Positions 44,412-53,650 of a stretch of DNA of 64,000 nt are shown in pieces. Every line of letters starts with the position of its first letter. Positions within the stretch are counted from its first letter, which is position 1. The notes under the pieces are model-generated. The model had not been told where the DNA came from. It saw only the letters and a list, made by a program, of their open reading frames with translations, and did no database searches. A program made the translations under genes and the position numbers. Origin of the DNA: Paenibacillus marchantiophytorum (GTDB lineage Bacteria; Bacillota; Bacilli; Paenibacillales; NBRC-103111); assembly GCF_014640555.1 (NCBI RefSeq), contig NZ_BMHE01000032.1, forward strand, positions 22,479 through 86,478. The letters are read 5' to 3'.

Positions 44412-46223
44412 TTATTCAAATTCATACACGACAGCGCCAACATCGCTCTCTCCCGCATAGGTGCGGAGCAGCTCTAGGAATGGCTTGCCGTAATTCCGAT
44501 ACTTCACTTCACCGACACCTTTGATCCGCAGCATGGCGGCCTCGGTGGTCGGACATATCTCACTCATCTCACGCAGCGTGCTGTCAGAGAAAATAATATA
44601 CGGTGGCACCTTCTCGCGAGCGGCCATTTCCCGGCGCAGCAGACGAAGCTGTTCGAACAATGTATTGTCGACAGCGGCAGCAGCACGCACAGGCTGCCTG
44701 CGCACCTTCTGGTTAACCTGCTGCTTCCCTTGCAGCACTTCGGCTGCCGGCTGCATCAGCTTCACGACCGGATACTGCCCGTCGGACAGCTGCATGAATC
44801 CCTCAGAGATCAACACATTGATCAGATCCGATATTTCTTTCTCGGCGAGATCCCGCATGATGCCATGGGTCGGCAAACGATCGAAGCGGTAGTCGAGGAT
44901 CTTCTTCGCTTTGGAGCCTTTGAGCACGGAGGCGACCATGGAAATCCCGAACCGCTCGCCCATGCGGCGAATGCAGGAGAAAATTTTCTGCGCTTCCACG
45001 GTAATGTCCACCGTATCGCGATCATCTTTGCAAGAGCTGCAATTGCCGCAGGTATCCTTGATATTCGTCTCATCAAAATAGTGCAAAATGACGTTGCGCA
45101 AGCAGCGCGGCGAATAGCAGTAATCAATCATCGTCTGCAATTTCTTGTATTCGTTCGCTTTGCGCTCAGGGGAAAGCTGGTTCTGCTCGATCAGGAACTT
45201 CTGCGTCATAATATCCTGCGCGCTGAACAGCAGAATGCATTCGCTTGGCTCCCCGTCACGCCCGGCACGTCCCGCTTCCTGATAATAAGCTTCCATATTT
45301 TTCGGCATATTATAATGAATGACATAGCGGACATTGGATTTGTCGATGCCCATCCCGAAGGCGTTCGTCGCGATCATCACGCGAATATCGTCATAGAGAA
45401 ACGCCTCCTGCATATAGGAGCGCTCGTCGTCCGTTAAACCTGCATGATACTTGCCAGCGGCGTAGCCTTTTTTGCGCAGAAGCTCATATAATTCTTCCAC
45501 ATCCTTACGCGTAGCCGCATAAATAATACCGGGCTGGTGCGTATGTTCCTTCACATAATTCTGAATATAATCCCGCTTGTTTTCCCCGCGAAGAATCGTC
45601 AGTTCCAGATTATCCCGAGAAAACCCGTTGATGAAAATACCCGCTTCATTCAAATCAAGCAGTCTTGCAATATCAGCCGTAACCTCCGCTGTCGCCGTAG
45701 CCGTAAAGGCCGCCACGATCGGGCGATTCGGCAGTTCGCGAATGAACGGAGCTATGCTGACATAACTCGGACGGAAATCATGCCCCCATTGCGAGACACA
45801 GTGCGCCTCGTCAATAGCCACGAGCGGCAGATTCAGCGCCGCCATCCGCGCGCGAAACCGTTCAGACTCCAAGCGCTCGGGCGCAATATACAGCAGCTTG
45901 TACTTGCCCTGCATCGCCCCTTGCATCCGTTGTTCGACTTCTCTGGCTTCCAGCGTGCTATTGATGAACGTCGCCGGAACGCCGAGCACATTCAGAGCAT
46001 CCACCTGATCCTTCATCAAGGATATAAGCGGCGAAATGACCAAGGTCACGCCTTCCATCAACATGGCAGGAACCTGGTAACAGATCGATTTACCGCCGCC
46101 TGTCGGCATGATGCCTAATGTATCCTGGCCCTCCAGCAAGTTGGTAATAATATTTTTCTGACCTTCCCGAAATTCCGGGTACCCATAGACCTGCTGTAAT
46201 ACCTTTCTTGCTCCATCCAGCAT
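44412..46223 (-). CDS. recQ: ATP-dependent DNA helicase RecQ
   Basis: 603 residues. Walker A MPTGGGKSICYQ (Lys45), DEAH box and aromatic-rich loop AIDEAHCVSQWGHDFRPSY, motif VI QEAGRAGRDGEPSE, the zinc-binding Cys set (CYSPRCLRNVILHYF, CGNCSSC), an RQC winged helix, and a C-terminal HRDC domain (~520-590). A 3'-5' helicase that unwinds recombination and stalled-fork structures. RBS AAAGGTG. Followed on the opposite strand by a convergent GNAT gene with an 7-base gap. Confidence 0.95.
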   Translation of the reverse strand: MLDGARKVLQQVYGYPEFREGQKNIITNLLEGQDTLGIMPTGGGKSICYQVPAMLMEGVTLVISPLISLMKDQVDALNVLGVPATFINSTLEAREVEQRMQGAMQGKYKLLYIAPERLESERFRARMAALNLPLVAIDEAHCVSQWGHDFRPSYVSIAPFIRELPNRPIVAAFTATATAEVTADIARLLDLNEAGIFINGFSRDNLELTILRGENKRDYIQNYVKEHTHQPGIIYAATRKDVEELYELLRKKGYAAGKYHAGLTDDERSYMQEAFLYDDIRVMIATNAFGMGIDKSNVRYVIHYNMPKNMEAYYQEAGRAGRDGEPSECILLFSAQDIMTQKFLIEQNQLSPERKANEYKKLQTMIDYCYSPRCLRNVILHYFDETNIKDTCGNCSSCKDDRDTVDITVEAQKIFSCIRRMGERFGISMVASVLKGSKAKKILDYRFDRLPTHGIMRDLAEKEISDLINVLISEGFMQLSDGQYPVVKLMQPAAEVLQGKQQVNQKVRRQPVRAAAAVDNTLFEQLRLLRREMAAREKVPPYIIFSDSTLREMSEICPTTEAAMLRIKGVGEVKYRNYGKPFLELLRTYAGESDVGAVVYEFE

Positions 46224-46262
46224 AGCTTCTTTACACCTTTCTATATCACAGTTCTGCGTGTT

Positions 46263-46556
46263 TTAGACCAAATAAATAACCGAAACCAGTTTCTCGCCGT
46301 CATGTACCTTGAGAACGTGATTGCTTGCATCATGGCGCACAGAGCCCGCCCCAACCTGTATGACAGGCGTACTGCCCAAGGCATAAAAAATATCGTCAGC
46401 CAGCGTACGCAGGCATTCTTCCTGTTCATCCTTATCGAGGGCTTCCCAATCGTCCGCATTCATTTCCAGAAATTCATAAAATCCGTTCACCAGTTCAATT
46501 CCACGTACGAAATCTGTGACAATGTCTTTGTACTCTCTGCCAAACTTAACACCCAT
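46263..46556 (-). CDS. Small conserved-looking hypothetical protein
   Basis: 97 residues, acidic helical N-terminal half (ELVNGFYEFLEMNADDWEAL, EEQEECLRTLADDIFYALG) and a beta-rich C-terminal half. ATG at 46556 with GAAGGGAG nine bases upstream. I do not recognise the family. It precedes recQ on the same strand with a 39-base gap and may be co-transcribed. Confidence 0.6.
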   Translation of the reverse strand: MGVKFGREYKDIVTDFVRGIELVNGFYEFLEMNADDWEALDKDEQEECLRTLADDIFYALGSTPVIQVGAGSVRHDASNHVLKVHDGEKLVSVIYLV

Positions 46557-46748
46557 GCGCACAGTCTCCCTTCAGCAACTTTCCTTATCCCTTTACTTTA
46601 TCATATTATAGGTCCAATTGCAGGGTTAACCCCTTTTGCCCCGGATAAAAAAATACCCTTTGGCATAAACTATGGAAATGGGCAATTTCGGAAAAAATCT
46701 GTTACTATGGAAGAAGGAATGTACCGCTCGGAGGGTAGGAAAGCACAC

Positions 46749-48341
46749 ATGCTGAAACTGCAGATTCCCAAAAATCGAATGAACTACCTAATCAAGCAAA
46801 TCCCGCTGCATTTCGATGCTGTCGTCCTGGAACAGGGCTGGGAGTACTATCATAAAGGTCGTGTGACCGAAGTGGACCTGAAGGGCACTAGCATTCAGGC
46901 AACTGTCGCTGGCAAGAAGGTCCATACCACGACATTGAATTTAGAAAATTTTTCAACTAGCGAGTGCAGCTGTTCTTACGATGGCTTTTGCAAGCATATA
47001 GGCGCGACGTTTTTCAGCCTTTACGCCCCTTATGGCCGTCCGGAACTGGTGCTTCAACAGTTAAAACAACAAATAAACACGCGCAAGAAGCCGATCCGCA
47101 GCGCCTTATTGGCGCAGGAACGGAAAGCTGCTGCACAGGCTAACGTACCTATGGAAGAAACGATGCCTATCGACTGGCATCGTTTCTTCGAGGGGAAATT
47201 TCATGGATTCTCCATTTCCCATCAACATTCCATTGAGACGTTCTATGACTCAGCGCTGGAGTCTCTGCCGCCCTTCGCCGCGAATTGGAAACGTACGACC
47301 CGCGAAATTTACTTGTGTCATATCGTACTTTTCATGATGCGTAAGATCGAGCAGTTTTATCAGGAAACGAAGAGCTCCTACTTATCCTTTTATCACGAAA
47401 ATGGCTGCAAAATTGCCGCCAAGAACTGCGAGGATAAGCTGGTTGAATTCGTCGACCGCATCGACATTCCGGCTTCCTTCCTGGCAGAGCCTAAGCACTG
47501 GCTGGCCACCCTCAAAATGCTCGGCGAATTCGCCCTGCAAGGCAAGGATAGCCCCATTGACTGGCTGTTCGTCTACCGCTTCATCTGGTGGAAGCTGACG
47601 GCTCAAGCAGGAGCGCAAAAAGAAGAGATCCAGCGTCTGGACACTCTGCTTGCCAAGAAGGAGCTCACCGCCCGCAAGAAGGATACGTTAATTGCCGCAA
47701 GGGCCCATTTTGACATCATCCAAGGCGATACCGATAGCGCTTTCGAACGTCTTGGCCAACTCGCTCAGCCGAGTTCCAAGGATTATTTCCTCTACCTGAA
47801 TCACTATTACAACCAAAAACAATGGGATCTCATGTTAGTGTGGCTTCGCTTTCTGTTCAAGTCGATCGCGAATGCCAATCACGACGATTTCCGCACGTTT
47901 TGCCAGTTCTGGCTGGATACAACCAAACATTTGGACTCGGACAGCGAGTGGGTTCAGGTCATGGAGACACTGCTGCCTCGTTCTTACTACTATTACACGG
48001 CTTACCTCCTGCAAACGAAACGGTATCGGCAATGGGTCGATTTGCAGTTGGCGAACCGCATTTCGCCTCTTAGCTTATATGGGATGGAGCTTAAAGCGAT
48101 TGAAGAACATGATGCCGCGCTGCTTCTCCCGCTGTATCATCAAGCAGCTGAACGGGCTGTTCTGGAGAAAAACCGAGCTTCTTACAAAACGGCTGTAAGG
48201 CTTCTGAAGAAGCTGCACAACCTTTATAAACAGCTAGGCCAAGATGATCGCTGGGAGCACTATGTGTATCGCTTGGCGGATAAATTTTCGCGCTTGCGTG
48301 CTTTCCAAGAAGAGCTCAAGAAAGGAAAATGGATTCGATGA
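46749..48341 (+). CDS. SWIM zinc-finger protein (YwqB-like), partner of the SNF2 helicase
   Basis: 530 residues. The SWIM finger CSCSYDGFCKHIGATFF (CxCx6CxH) lies near residue 80; the rest is helical with TPR-like character. ATG at 46749 behind GGAGGGTAGGA is chosen; the open frame continues far upstream over the antisense gene and is not used. It overlaps the SNF2 gene, a pairing also seen as ywqB-ywqA in Bacillus subtilis. The SWIM domain probably binds DNA or protein for the helicase. Confidence 0.88.
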   Translation: MLKLQIPKNRMNYLIKQIPLHFDAVVLEQGWEYYHKGRVTEVDLKGTSIQATVAGKKVHTTTLNLENFSTSECSCSYDGFCKHIGATFFSLYAPYGRPELVLQQLKQQINTRKKPIRSALLAQERKAAAQANVPMEETMPIDWHRFFEGKFHGFSISHQHSIETFYDSALESLPPFAANWKRTTREIYLCHIVLFMMRKIEQFYQETKSSYLSFYHENGCKIAAKNCEDKLVEFVDRIDIPASFLAEPKHWLATLKMLGEFALQGKDSPIDWLFVYRFIWWKLTAQAGAQKEEIQRLDTLLAKKELTARKKDTLIAARAHFDIIQGDTDSAFERLGQLAQPSSKDYFLYLNHYYNQKQWDLMLVWLRFLFKSIANANHDDFRTFCQFWLDTTKHLDSDSEWVQVMETLLPRSYYYYTAYLLQTKRYRQWVDLQLANRISPLSLYGMELKAIEEHDAALLLPLYHQAAERAVLEKNRASYKTAVRLLKKLHNLYKQLGQDDRWEHYVYRLADKFSRLRAFQEELKKGKWIR

Positions 48342-51202
48342 TCGAAACCAGTGCGCTGACCGTCCACGTTAGCTCCTTGCCAAACGGTTCTTTATTTCTC
48401 TGGGGGACCCGCGAGAACGGCGGAATTTGGGATGCTCTTGATTTGAAAAACATGCTCTTTGCCTGGCATCGCTCGTCCTTCTTCGGTACCTTCATGGAAC
48501 CGAGTGAATGGCAGAATCGCGAAGGCATTGAGCTGGGACCGCTGGAAGCGCTCGACTATTTCAGCGACCCGCAACCCGTGCAGCATCTGCAGCTAAGCTG
48601 GCAGCAGGACTGCGCGGATCTAATTCGCTTGGCGCCGGCTGTTCAAGAGGCATTGGCCTCCGGCAGCTTCATGCCGGATTATGAGAAATGGAAAGCCGGC
48701 GAGATCGGCTGGAAGCTCCAGCTTCCAGATGACCTGCAAGCCTTGGAATCCCCCCTGGTTACACGGTGGGTTCACGCCCTCATCCCCGAGTGGGTGGACG
48801 CCGATGGGATCATGAAAGACAATCTGCGCAAGCTCGAAGCCGCGTATCCGTTGATGCGCCGCGGCGAGATTGGCGCTGATCTGTGGCTCGACGAGGAGGA
48901 TTGGCTCGTCGCCATCGGATGGCGCCAGGACCGGACGCCGATGCGCACCTGCGTGCAGCTCACGGAGCCCGATCTGGCGCACAGCGCAGGCTGGCAGCTC
49001 CGCGTGCTGCTGCAGGACCGGCTGGCGCCGGAGGTGCTGCGCACCGTCACGCCCGGCGGCGAGCCGGTCGTTGGCGAGCAGCCGCTGCCGGAGGCCTGGC
49101 TGCCCGAGATCGGCCGCGTCGAACGCGACGCGGCCAAGTGGGTCCGCATCCTGCCGTGGCTGGATGCGGGTGAAGGCATCCTCCGTCAGACATTGACGGA
49201 GGAGGAGGCTTGGCGCTTCCTCGCAGAGGGAAGCGTGCGGCTTGTAGAGGCCGGGACGAGTGTGTTCCTCCCGGCCTGGTGGGAGCGCATCCGCAAGCTG
49301 CGGCCTAAGCTGCGCGCGAAGATCAAGTCTTCCGTCGGTTCTGGACGGGAGACGATGTTCGGACTCAGCCAGCTGATGCAGTTCGACTGGAAGCTGGCTG
49401 TTGGCGATCTCGAGCTGACGGAAGAGGAATTCCGTCAACTGCTCGCGGAGAAGCGCAAGCTGATCCAGATTCGCGGCAACTGGATTCAGCTCGACCCGCT
49501 GTTCATGGCGCAGGTCGAGCAGATTATGAAACAGGTGCAGAAGAAGCAGGGCCTCTCCTTCCGCGATGTGCTTGAACTGCACTTTGCCGGAGATGCCGCA
49601 GGCTTGCTGCCCGCCGAAGACGATCCCGACGCGATGCGCTACATCGAGATGGAGGTCGAGCTGAACGAACAGCTGCGCCACATGGTCGATCAGTTGACCC
49701 AGACCTCGGCGATTCCTACTATCGAGCCTCCGCCCAGCTTCCAAGGATCGCTGCGCCACTACCAAGTGGACGGGATTTCTTGGCTGTTATTCCTTCGCCG
49801 ATTCGGCTTAGGCGGCTGTTTGGCCGATGACATGGGACTCGGGAAAACGATCCAGTGGATCACCTACTTGCTCACGGTCAAAGAGAGCGAACAGCCGGTT
49901 ACGCCTTCATTGCTCATTTGCCCGACCTCTGTACTGGGCAATTGGCAAATGGAGCTCAAGCGCTTTGCGCCGTCTTTGAAGGTGCATTTGCACTATGGTC
50001 CTCAGCGCTTGAAGGGACCTGCTTTTCAGGAGGAGATCGTTGGCAAGGCCGATTTGGTTTTGACATCCTACACGCTTTCCCATCTGGATGAGAGTGAACT
50101 GGGCGCAATAACCTGGAACTCGATCTGTTTGGACGAAGCTCAAAATATCAAGAATGCGTACACGAAACAAGCCTCGGCCATTCGCCGACTGGACGGTTTC
50201 CACCGTATTGCTTTGACGGGAACACCGATCGAGAACCGTCTTACTGAGTTGTGGTCGATCTTCGATTTCGCCAACCCCGGATATCTCGGCACGGTTCGTG
50301 AATTCACGCATCGCTATGTGAATGCCATCGAGAAGACACGCGATAGCGAGACGATTGGCAAAGTGCAGAAGCTGATCCGTCCCTTCCTGCTGCGTCGGGA
50401 GAAGAAGGATCCCGCGATTCAGCTGGATCTGCCGGAAAAGAACGAGTCCAAGACGTTCATCTCGCTTACAGCCGAGCAGGGCTCGTTGTATGAGAACTAC
50501 ATCCAAGACATGTTCGATCGGCTGGATAAGCTCTCGGCCATGGAGCGGCGCGGCCTTATTCTCGCCGCGCTTACGAAGCTCAAGCAGGTGTGCAACCACC
50601 CTGCTTTGCTGCTCAAGGAAGGGCTTGGCGCCCCATGGAGCGGACGCTCCAACAAGCTCGAGCGTCTGCTCGAGATGGTGCAGGAGCTGCGCCAGGAAGG
50701 TGATAAATGCCTGATCTTCACGCAGTTTGTAGAGACAGGCAACCTGCTCCAGCATGTGCTGCAGCAAGAGCTTGACGAGAAGGTGTTGTTCCTGCACGGC
50801 GGAACACCCAAAGCGGGGCGCGATGCCATGATCGCGCACTTCCAGGACGCAAGCCTGCCGGCGGAAGAACAGCGCAATGTGTTCATTCTTTCGCTGAAGG
50901 CCGGCGGCATCGGACTCAACCTGACGGCGGCGAATCACGTGTTCCACTACGATCGTTGGTGGAACCCCGCCGTCGAGAACCAAGCGACGGACCGCGCCTT
51001 CCGTATTGGCCAGACGCGCCATGTGCAGGTGCACAAGTTCGTCACGCTTGGCACGCTGGAGGAGCGCATCGATGAGATGATCGAGCGCAAGCTCGGCCTC
51101 AGTCAGCAGATCGTCGGTTCCGGCGAGAACTGGATTACCGAGCTGTCGACCGACGAGCTGCGCGATTTGTTCTCGCTGCGCCGCGAGTGGGTCGAGGCTT
51201 AG
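48338..51202 (+). CDS. SNF2/RapA-type ATP-dependent helicase-like protein (YwqA-like)
   Basis: About 954 residues. A long N-terminal SNF2-associated domain (~1-470) is followed by the two-lobed SNF2 ATPase: Q-region LRHYQVDGISWL, Walker A DDMGLGKTIQW, DEAQ box LDEAQNIKN, motif III LTGTPIENRLTELWSIFDF, motif V KAGGIGLNLTAA and motif VI QATDRAFRIGQ. The stretch 48.87-49.2 kb is clearly higher in GC than the rest. ATG at 48338 is preferred for its RBS distance from AAAGGA; ATG at 48329 is also in frame. Translocates on DNA; target unknown. Confidence 0.93.
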   Translation: MIETSALTVHVSSLPNGSLFLWGTRENGGIWDALDLKNMLFAWHRSSFFGTFMEPSEWQNREGIELGPLEALDYFSDPQPVQHLQLSWQQDCADLIRLAPAVQEALASGSFMPDYEKWKAGEIGWKLQLPDDLQALESPLVTRWVHALIPEWVDADGIMKDNLRKLEAAYPLMRRGEIGADLWLDEEDWLVAIGWRQDRTPMRTCVQLTEPDLAHSAGWQLRVLLQDRLAPEVLRTVTPGGEPVVGEQPLPEAWLPEIGRVERDAAKWVRILPWLDAGEGILRQTLTEEEAWRFLAEGSVRLVEAGTSVFLPAWWERIRKLRPKLRAKIKSSVGSGRETMFGLSQLMQFDWKLAVGDLELTEEEFRQLLAEKRKLIQIRGNWIQLDPLFMAQVEQIMKQVQKKQGLSFRDVLELHFAGDAAGLLPAEDDPDAMRYIEMEVELNEQLRHMVDQLTQTSAIPTIEPPPSFQGSLRHYQVDGISWLLFLRRFGLGGCLADDMGLGKTIQWITYLLTVKESEQPVTPSLLICPTSVLGNWQMELKRFAPSLKVHLHYGPQRLKGPAFQEEIVGKADLVLTSYTLSHLDESELGAITWNSICLDEAQNIKNAYTKQASAIRRLDGFHRIALTGTPIENRLTELWSIFDFANPGYLGTVREFTHRYVNAIEKTRDSETIGKVQKLIRPFLLRREKKDPAIQLDLPEKNESKTFISLTAEQGSLYENYIQDMFDRLDKLSAMERRGLILAALTKLKQVCNHPALLLKEGLGAPWSGRSNKLERLLEMVQELRQEGDKCLIFTQFVETGNLLQHVLQQELDEKVLFLHGGTPKAGRDAMIAHFQDASLPAEEQRNVFILSLKAGGIGLNLTAANHVFHYDRWWNPAVENQATDRAFRIGQTRHVQVHKFVTLGTLEERIDEMIERKLGLSQQIVGSGENWITELSTDELRDLFSLRREWVEA

Positions 51203-51233
51203 AATTTGTCTTTGTCCTAGTAAGATATTGAAG

Positions 51234-51283
51234 TCCCACACTATCCACGGTGCTATTTCATCGCAGATAGCGTGGGGCTTTAT
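51234..51283 (+). terminator. Terminator of the SWIM/SNF2 operon
   Basis: CCCACaCTATC pairs with GATAGcGTGGG across a 20-base loop, followed by CTTTATT. Confidence 0.65.
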
Positions 51284-51321
51284 TCATTAGTTCGATACTC
51301 TGCGTTGAAGGAGCCTCAAGC

Positions 51322-51506
51322 TACATTGGATTAATACAGTGTTTTTAAGTAAATGGGCACCCTTTTGCTGCCTACGCTGGAAATATCCAATGAAAATTGC
51401 CAATGTCGCTGTGAAATCCTCAATTTGGGCAATTCCAGTGGATTTATCCACTGGAGGCCCGCTCTCCGCTGCCGAAAGCGCCATTCTAATGGATTTATCC
51501 AACGAA
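51322..51506. repeat. Family-A palindrome cluster, mostly diverged
   Basis: Copies: ACATTGGATTAATACAGTGT (51323), GCTGGAAATATCCAATG (51376), the perfect 22-bp TCCAGTGGAT-TT-ATCCACTGGA (51434-51455), and AATGGATTTATCCAACG (51488). In the 51434 copy both arms changed together (CATTGG to CAGTGG, CCAATG to CCACTG), keeping the pairing. Confidence 0.85.
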
Positions 51507-51531
51507 CGACCACACAGAGAAGTACTGCCCT

Positions 51532-51665
51532 CCCATTGGCGCATCAACCATCATGGAAAAGAAGTGCTCCATCCTGGGCGCGCGTTGCAGCCGACGCATG
51601 GCGACGGTCAAACCCCAGCATTGTTAGCTAGATCGATGGATTCACCCTAAAGATGTCACCAACGT
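51532..51665 (+). pseudogene. Relic of the palindrome-associated nuclease-like gene
   Basis: Two blocks match the disrupted gene in the same order and strand. 51532-51568 (CCATCATGGAAAAGAAGTGC) matches about 2632-2670, and 51637-51663 (TGGATTCACCCTAAAGATGT, then CACCAA) matches about 2697-2724. About 68 unrelated or scrambled bases separate them where the gene has about 28. The blocks cover the linker and the first part of the winged helix. There is no usable frame, so it is a dead fragment. Confidence 0.7.
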
Positions 51666-51793
51666 ATCGAAAATAATGCTTTCCATCTGACTTTACCTAT
51701 GGTAAATTAAGGAAGTGATCGGTCATCCTTCAACTTGATGATATCGCTTTCATGCCAAATGTTTAAACGTTTATACTTTCAGGAAGGAGGAAG

Positions 51794-51904
51794 ATGATTT
51801 CCTGCACTAAACTACCCAAGACAGAAGAGTTTTTACGCCCAAAAGTTAAAGCGCTTCAACTTTCTGAGCAAGGAAAAGAACTGATACTTACAACTTATAT
51901 ATGA
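51794..51904 (+). CDS. Short ORF before the chitosanase gene
   Basis: A 36-codon frame with a very strong RBS (GGAAGGAGGAAG) and a stop 18 bases before the chitosanase start. The peptide is polar, with no signal or helix motif that I know. It could be a small protein or a leader peptide that couples translation. A possible -10, TATACT, lies at 51770-51775, after the dyad TTTAAACGTTTA. Confidence 0.35.
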   Translation: MISCTKLPKTEEFLRPKVKALQLSEQGKELILTTYI

Positions 51905-51922
51905 TCTTAGGAGGAATGAACA

Positions 51923-52861
51923 ATGTCCAATTTAAAATCAGCTAAAGGTAAGATGAAATCACTCTTTTCGATCCTGGTAGGCACTTCCGTTATTGCAACT
52001 TTGCTCACTGCCGCAGTCCCGCTTCAACCGCATGCCTTTGCCGAAGGGAATCCTGCCTCGGAGACATTGGCTGCTGCAGCAAACCCGCACGATGCTAATT
52101 TCTCGCCGGCAACGCTGCAATTTCTGATGGCCAATACAGGCCTTGACGGTGAACAATGGGACAATATCATGAAGCTTGTCAACAAACCTGAGCAAGATTC
52201 ACTGGATTGGACCAAGTTTTATGGTTATTGCGAGAAGCTGACGGATAGACGCGGTTACACTATCGGTATTTTCGGCGCTACAACGGGCGGAGCCAACGAT
52301 CCGAATCCGGATGGTCCTGCCTTGTTCAAGAAATATGACGAAGTCAGCGGAGCAAGCAACCCTTCTATTCAGGGCGGACTGGCGAGAGCGGGCGTCCATG
52401 GAACTATGAAAGGTGCCATTCTGGAAATTACGGACAACGAGAAAACCTTCGTTAGTAAGATAAATGCTTTGCAGAACAATAGCAAATGGCGAGATGCTAT
52501 CTGGAGCACCTTCTATGACGTGTATATTAAATATAGCGTACAGCAGGCACGTCAGCGCGGTTTCAATTCCGCTTTAACGATCGGCTCCTTTGTCGATACA
52601 GCGCTAAATCAAGGCTCTACCGGGGATTCAGGCAGTCTCGAGGGTGTACTTTCGCGCTCTGGCACGAGTAAAGACGAGAAGACCTTCATGACGAGTTTCT
52701 ACGCCAAACGCACCTTAATTGTGGATACCAACGACTATAACCAACCTCCTAATGGCAAGAATCGCGTCAAGCAGTGGAGCACGCTTCTGAAAAATGGAGA
52801 AACCGATTTGAAAAACGCCGATGCAGCGGTTGTCCAAGTGACTAACTGGGAAATGAAGTAA
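51923..52861 (+). CDS. csn: Secreted GH46 chitosanase
   Basis: 312 residues with a Sec signal peptide (hydrophobic 13-35, cleavage near AFA-EG at 40). The GH46 block WTKFYGYCEKLTDRRGYTIG holds the expected catalytic Glu104, with the second acid expected near Asp126; later ALTIGSFVDTALNQG is also typical. It hydrolyses chitosan outside the cell. RBS AGGAGGA. Followed by two hairpins. The carbohydrate importer at 20 kb is too far away to be linked by position. Confidence 0.92.
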   Translation: MSNLKSAKGKMKSLFSILVGTSVIATLLTAAVPLQPHAFAEGNPASETLAAAANPHDANFSPATLQFLMANTGLDGEQWDNIMKLVNKPEQDSLDWTKFYGYCEKLTDRRGYTIGIFGATTGGANDPNPDGPALFKKYDEVSGASNPSIQGGLARAGVHGTMKGAILEITDNEKTFVSKINALQNNSKWRDAIWSTFYDVYIKYSVQQARQRGFNSALTIGSFVDTALNQGSTGDSGSLEGVLSRSGTSKDEKTFMTSFYAKRTLIVDTNDYNQPPNGKNRVKQWSTLLKNGETDLKNADAAVVQVTNWEMK

Positions 52862-52880
52862 GCGGCTAAGGTTCTTAATC

Positions 52881-52961
52881 ACAAGCCTGGCCTCGGGGAA
52901 CCAACCTTGCCAGGCTTGCAAAAAAGCGTATTTCACCGTCTACACGGTAAAATACGCTTTA
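52881..52961. terminator. Two consecutive terminator hairpins after the chitosanase
   Basis: CAAGCCTGGC/GCCAGGCTTG (52881-52919), then AAAGCGTATTT with ACCGT paired to ACGGT and AAATACGCTTT (52923-52961), ending in T-rich DNA. The second has an A/T-rich base on both sides and may also stop transcripts from the right. Confidence 0.8.
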
Positions 52962-52969
52962 TATTTTAC

Positions 52970-53620
52970 TTACTTAGCTAATTCTTTGTACTTCGCGTAG
53001 GCTTTATTTTGAATTTTTTCCAACTACAAATTTGCTAAGCTGTTCTTGACCAACCACGAACTTGCTGAGCATTTCATCCACATACGTATTAATTTGCGTT
53101 GTAATCCGATTATAATCATCCATATCCGCATCGGAATATTTCAAAATTGGAATTGCATCTCTAAAATAATTATTGTCTACATAGTTGAACAGTTGTTTGC
53201 AGCTATCCACACTTACGCATGAAGCCTTCTCATACTGTGGATCATGTCGGAAGCCGAGCAAAGGTTGCGCGCCTATACGATAAAGCGCCTTGGCAGAACC
53301 GTCCACATTTTTGTTGTTTTTACTGATCGCCCATGCCCAAGGCACCGTAATCTGCTGTTGACGATCGGTTAAAGCTTTATCTCCTTTATGTAACACAGGC
53401 GGCTTCGTAACTTGAAAATGAAAGCCCGGAATTTTCTTCGCTTCTGGCATATCATTAAAGCCAACCACAAACCCAATCCAGTGATTCGTAGCCCCATTTT
53501 CCTGCATCCACCGGCTGTCTGCATTCAAATCAATGCCCCAGGCGTCAGCGAAGTTCAAATAAAAGGTTTCTACGGATTTGTCATTCACTAAGTATTTGGT
53601 AATATAACACTTAAAGACCC
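52970..53620 (-). pseudogene. C-terminal fragment of a probable extracellular solute-binding protein, frameshifted
   Basis: The frame downstream of the EAL gene encodes about 195 residues (TFYLNFADAWGIDLNADSRW on to DYNRITTQINTYVDEMLSKF), whose end is typical of ABC carbohydrate binding proteins. The frame then stops early at 53004. A one-base shift in an A6 run near 53020 opens EKIQNKAYAKYKELAK, a normal end for such proteins, with its stop at 52970. No signal peptide or N-terminal lobe exists; the upstream part of the open frame is just antisense-like readthrough of EAL DNA. Family assignment is tentative. Confidence 0.6.
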
Positions 53621-53650
53621 ACAGAAAGCCTCCGTGAGTCTTTGTTACAA

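Noticed and set aside
46302..46748. Longer N-terminus for the SWIM protein
   Set aside because: The frame is open but antisense to the small gene at 46263-46556, with no RBS. The start at 46749 has one.
48870..49200. Several long overlapping ORFs on both strands within the SNF2 gene
   Set aside because: High-GC stretch with few stop codons. Only the SNF2 frame has an RBS and family motifs.
51760..51775. CcpA cre site in AAATGTTTAAACGTTTATAC before the chitosanase
   Set aside because: The central AAACGTTT dyad fits, but the outer TG and CA positions do not match the consensus at proper spacing.
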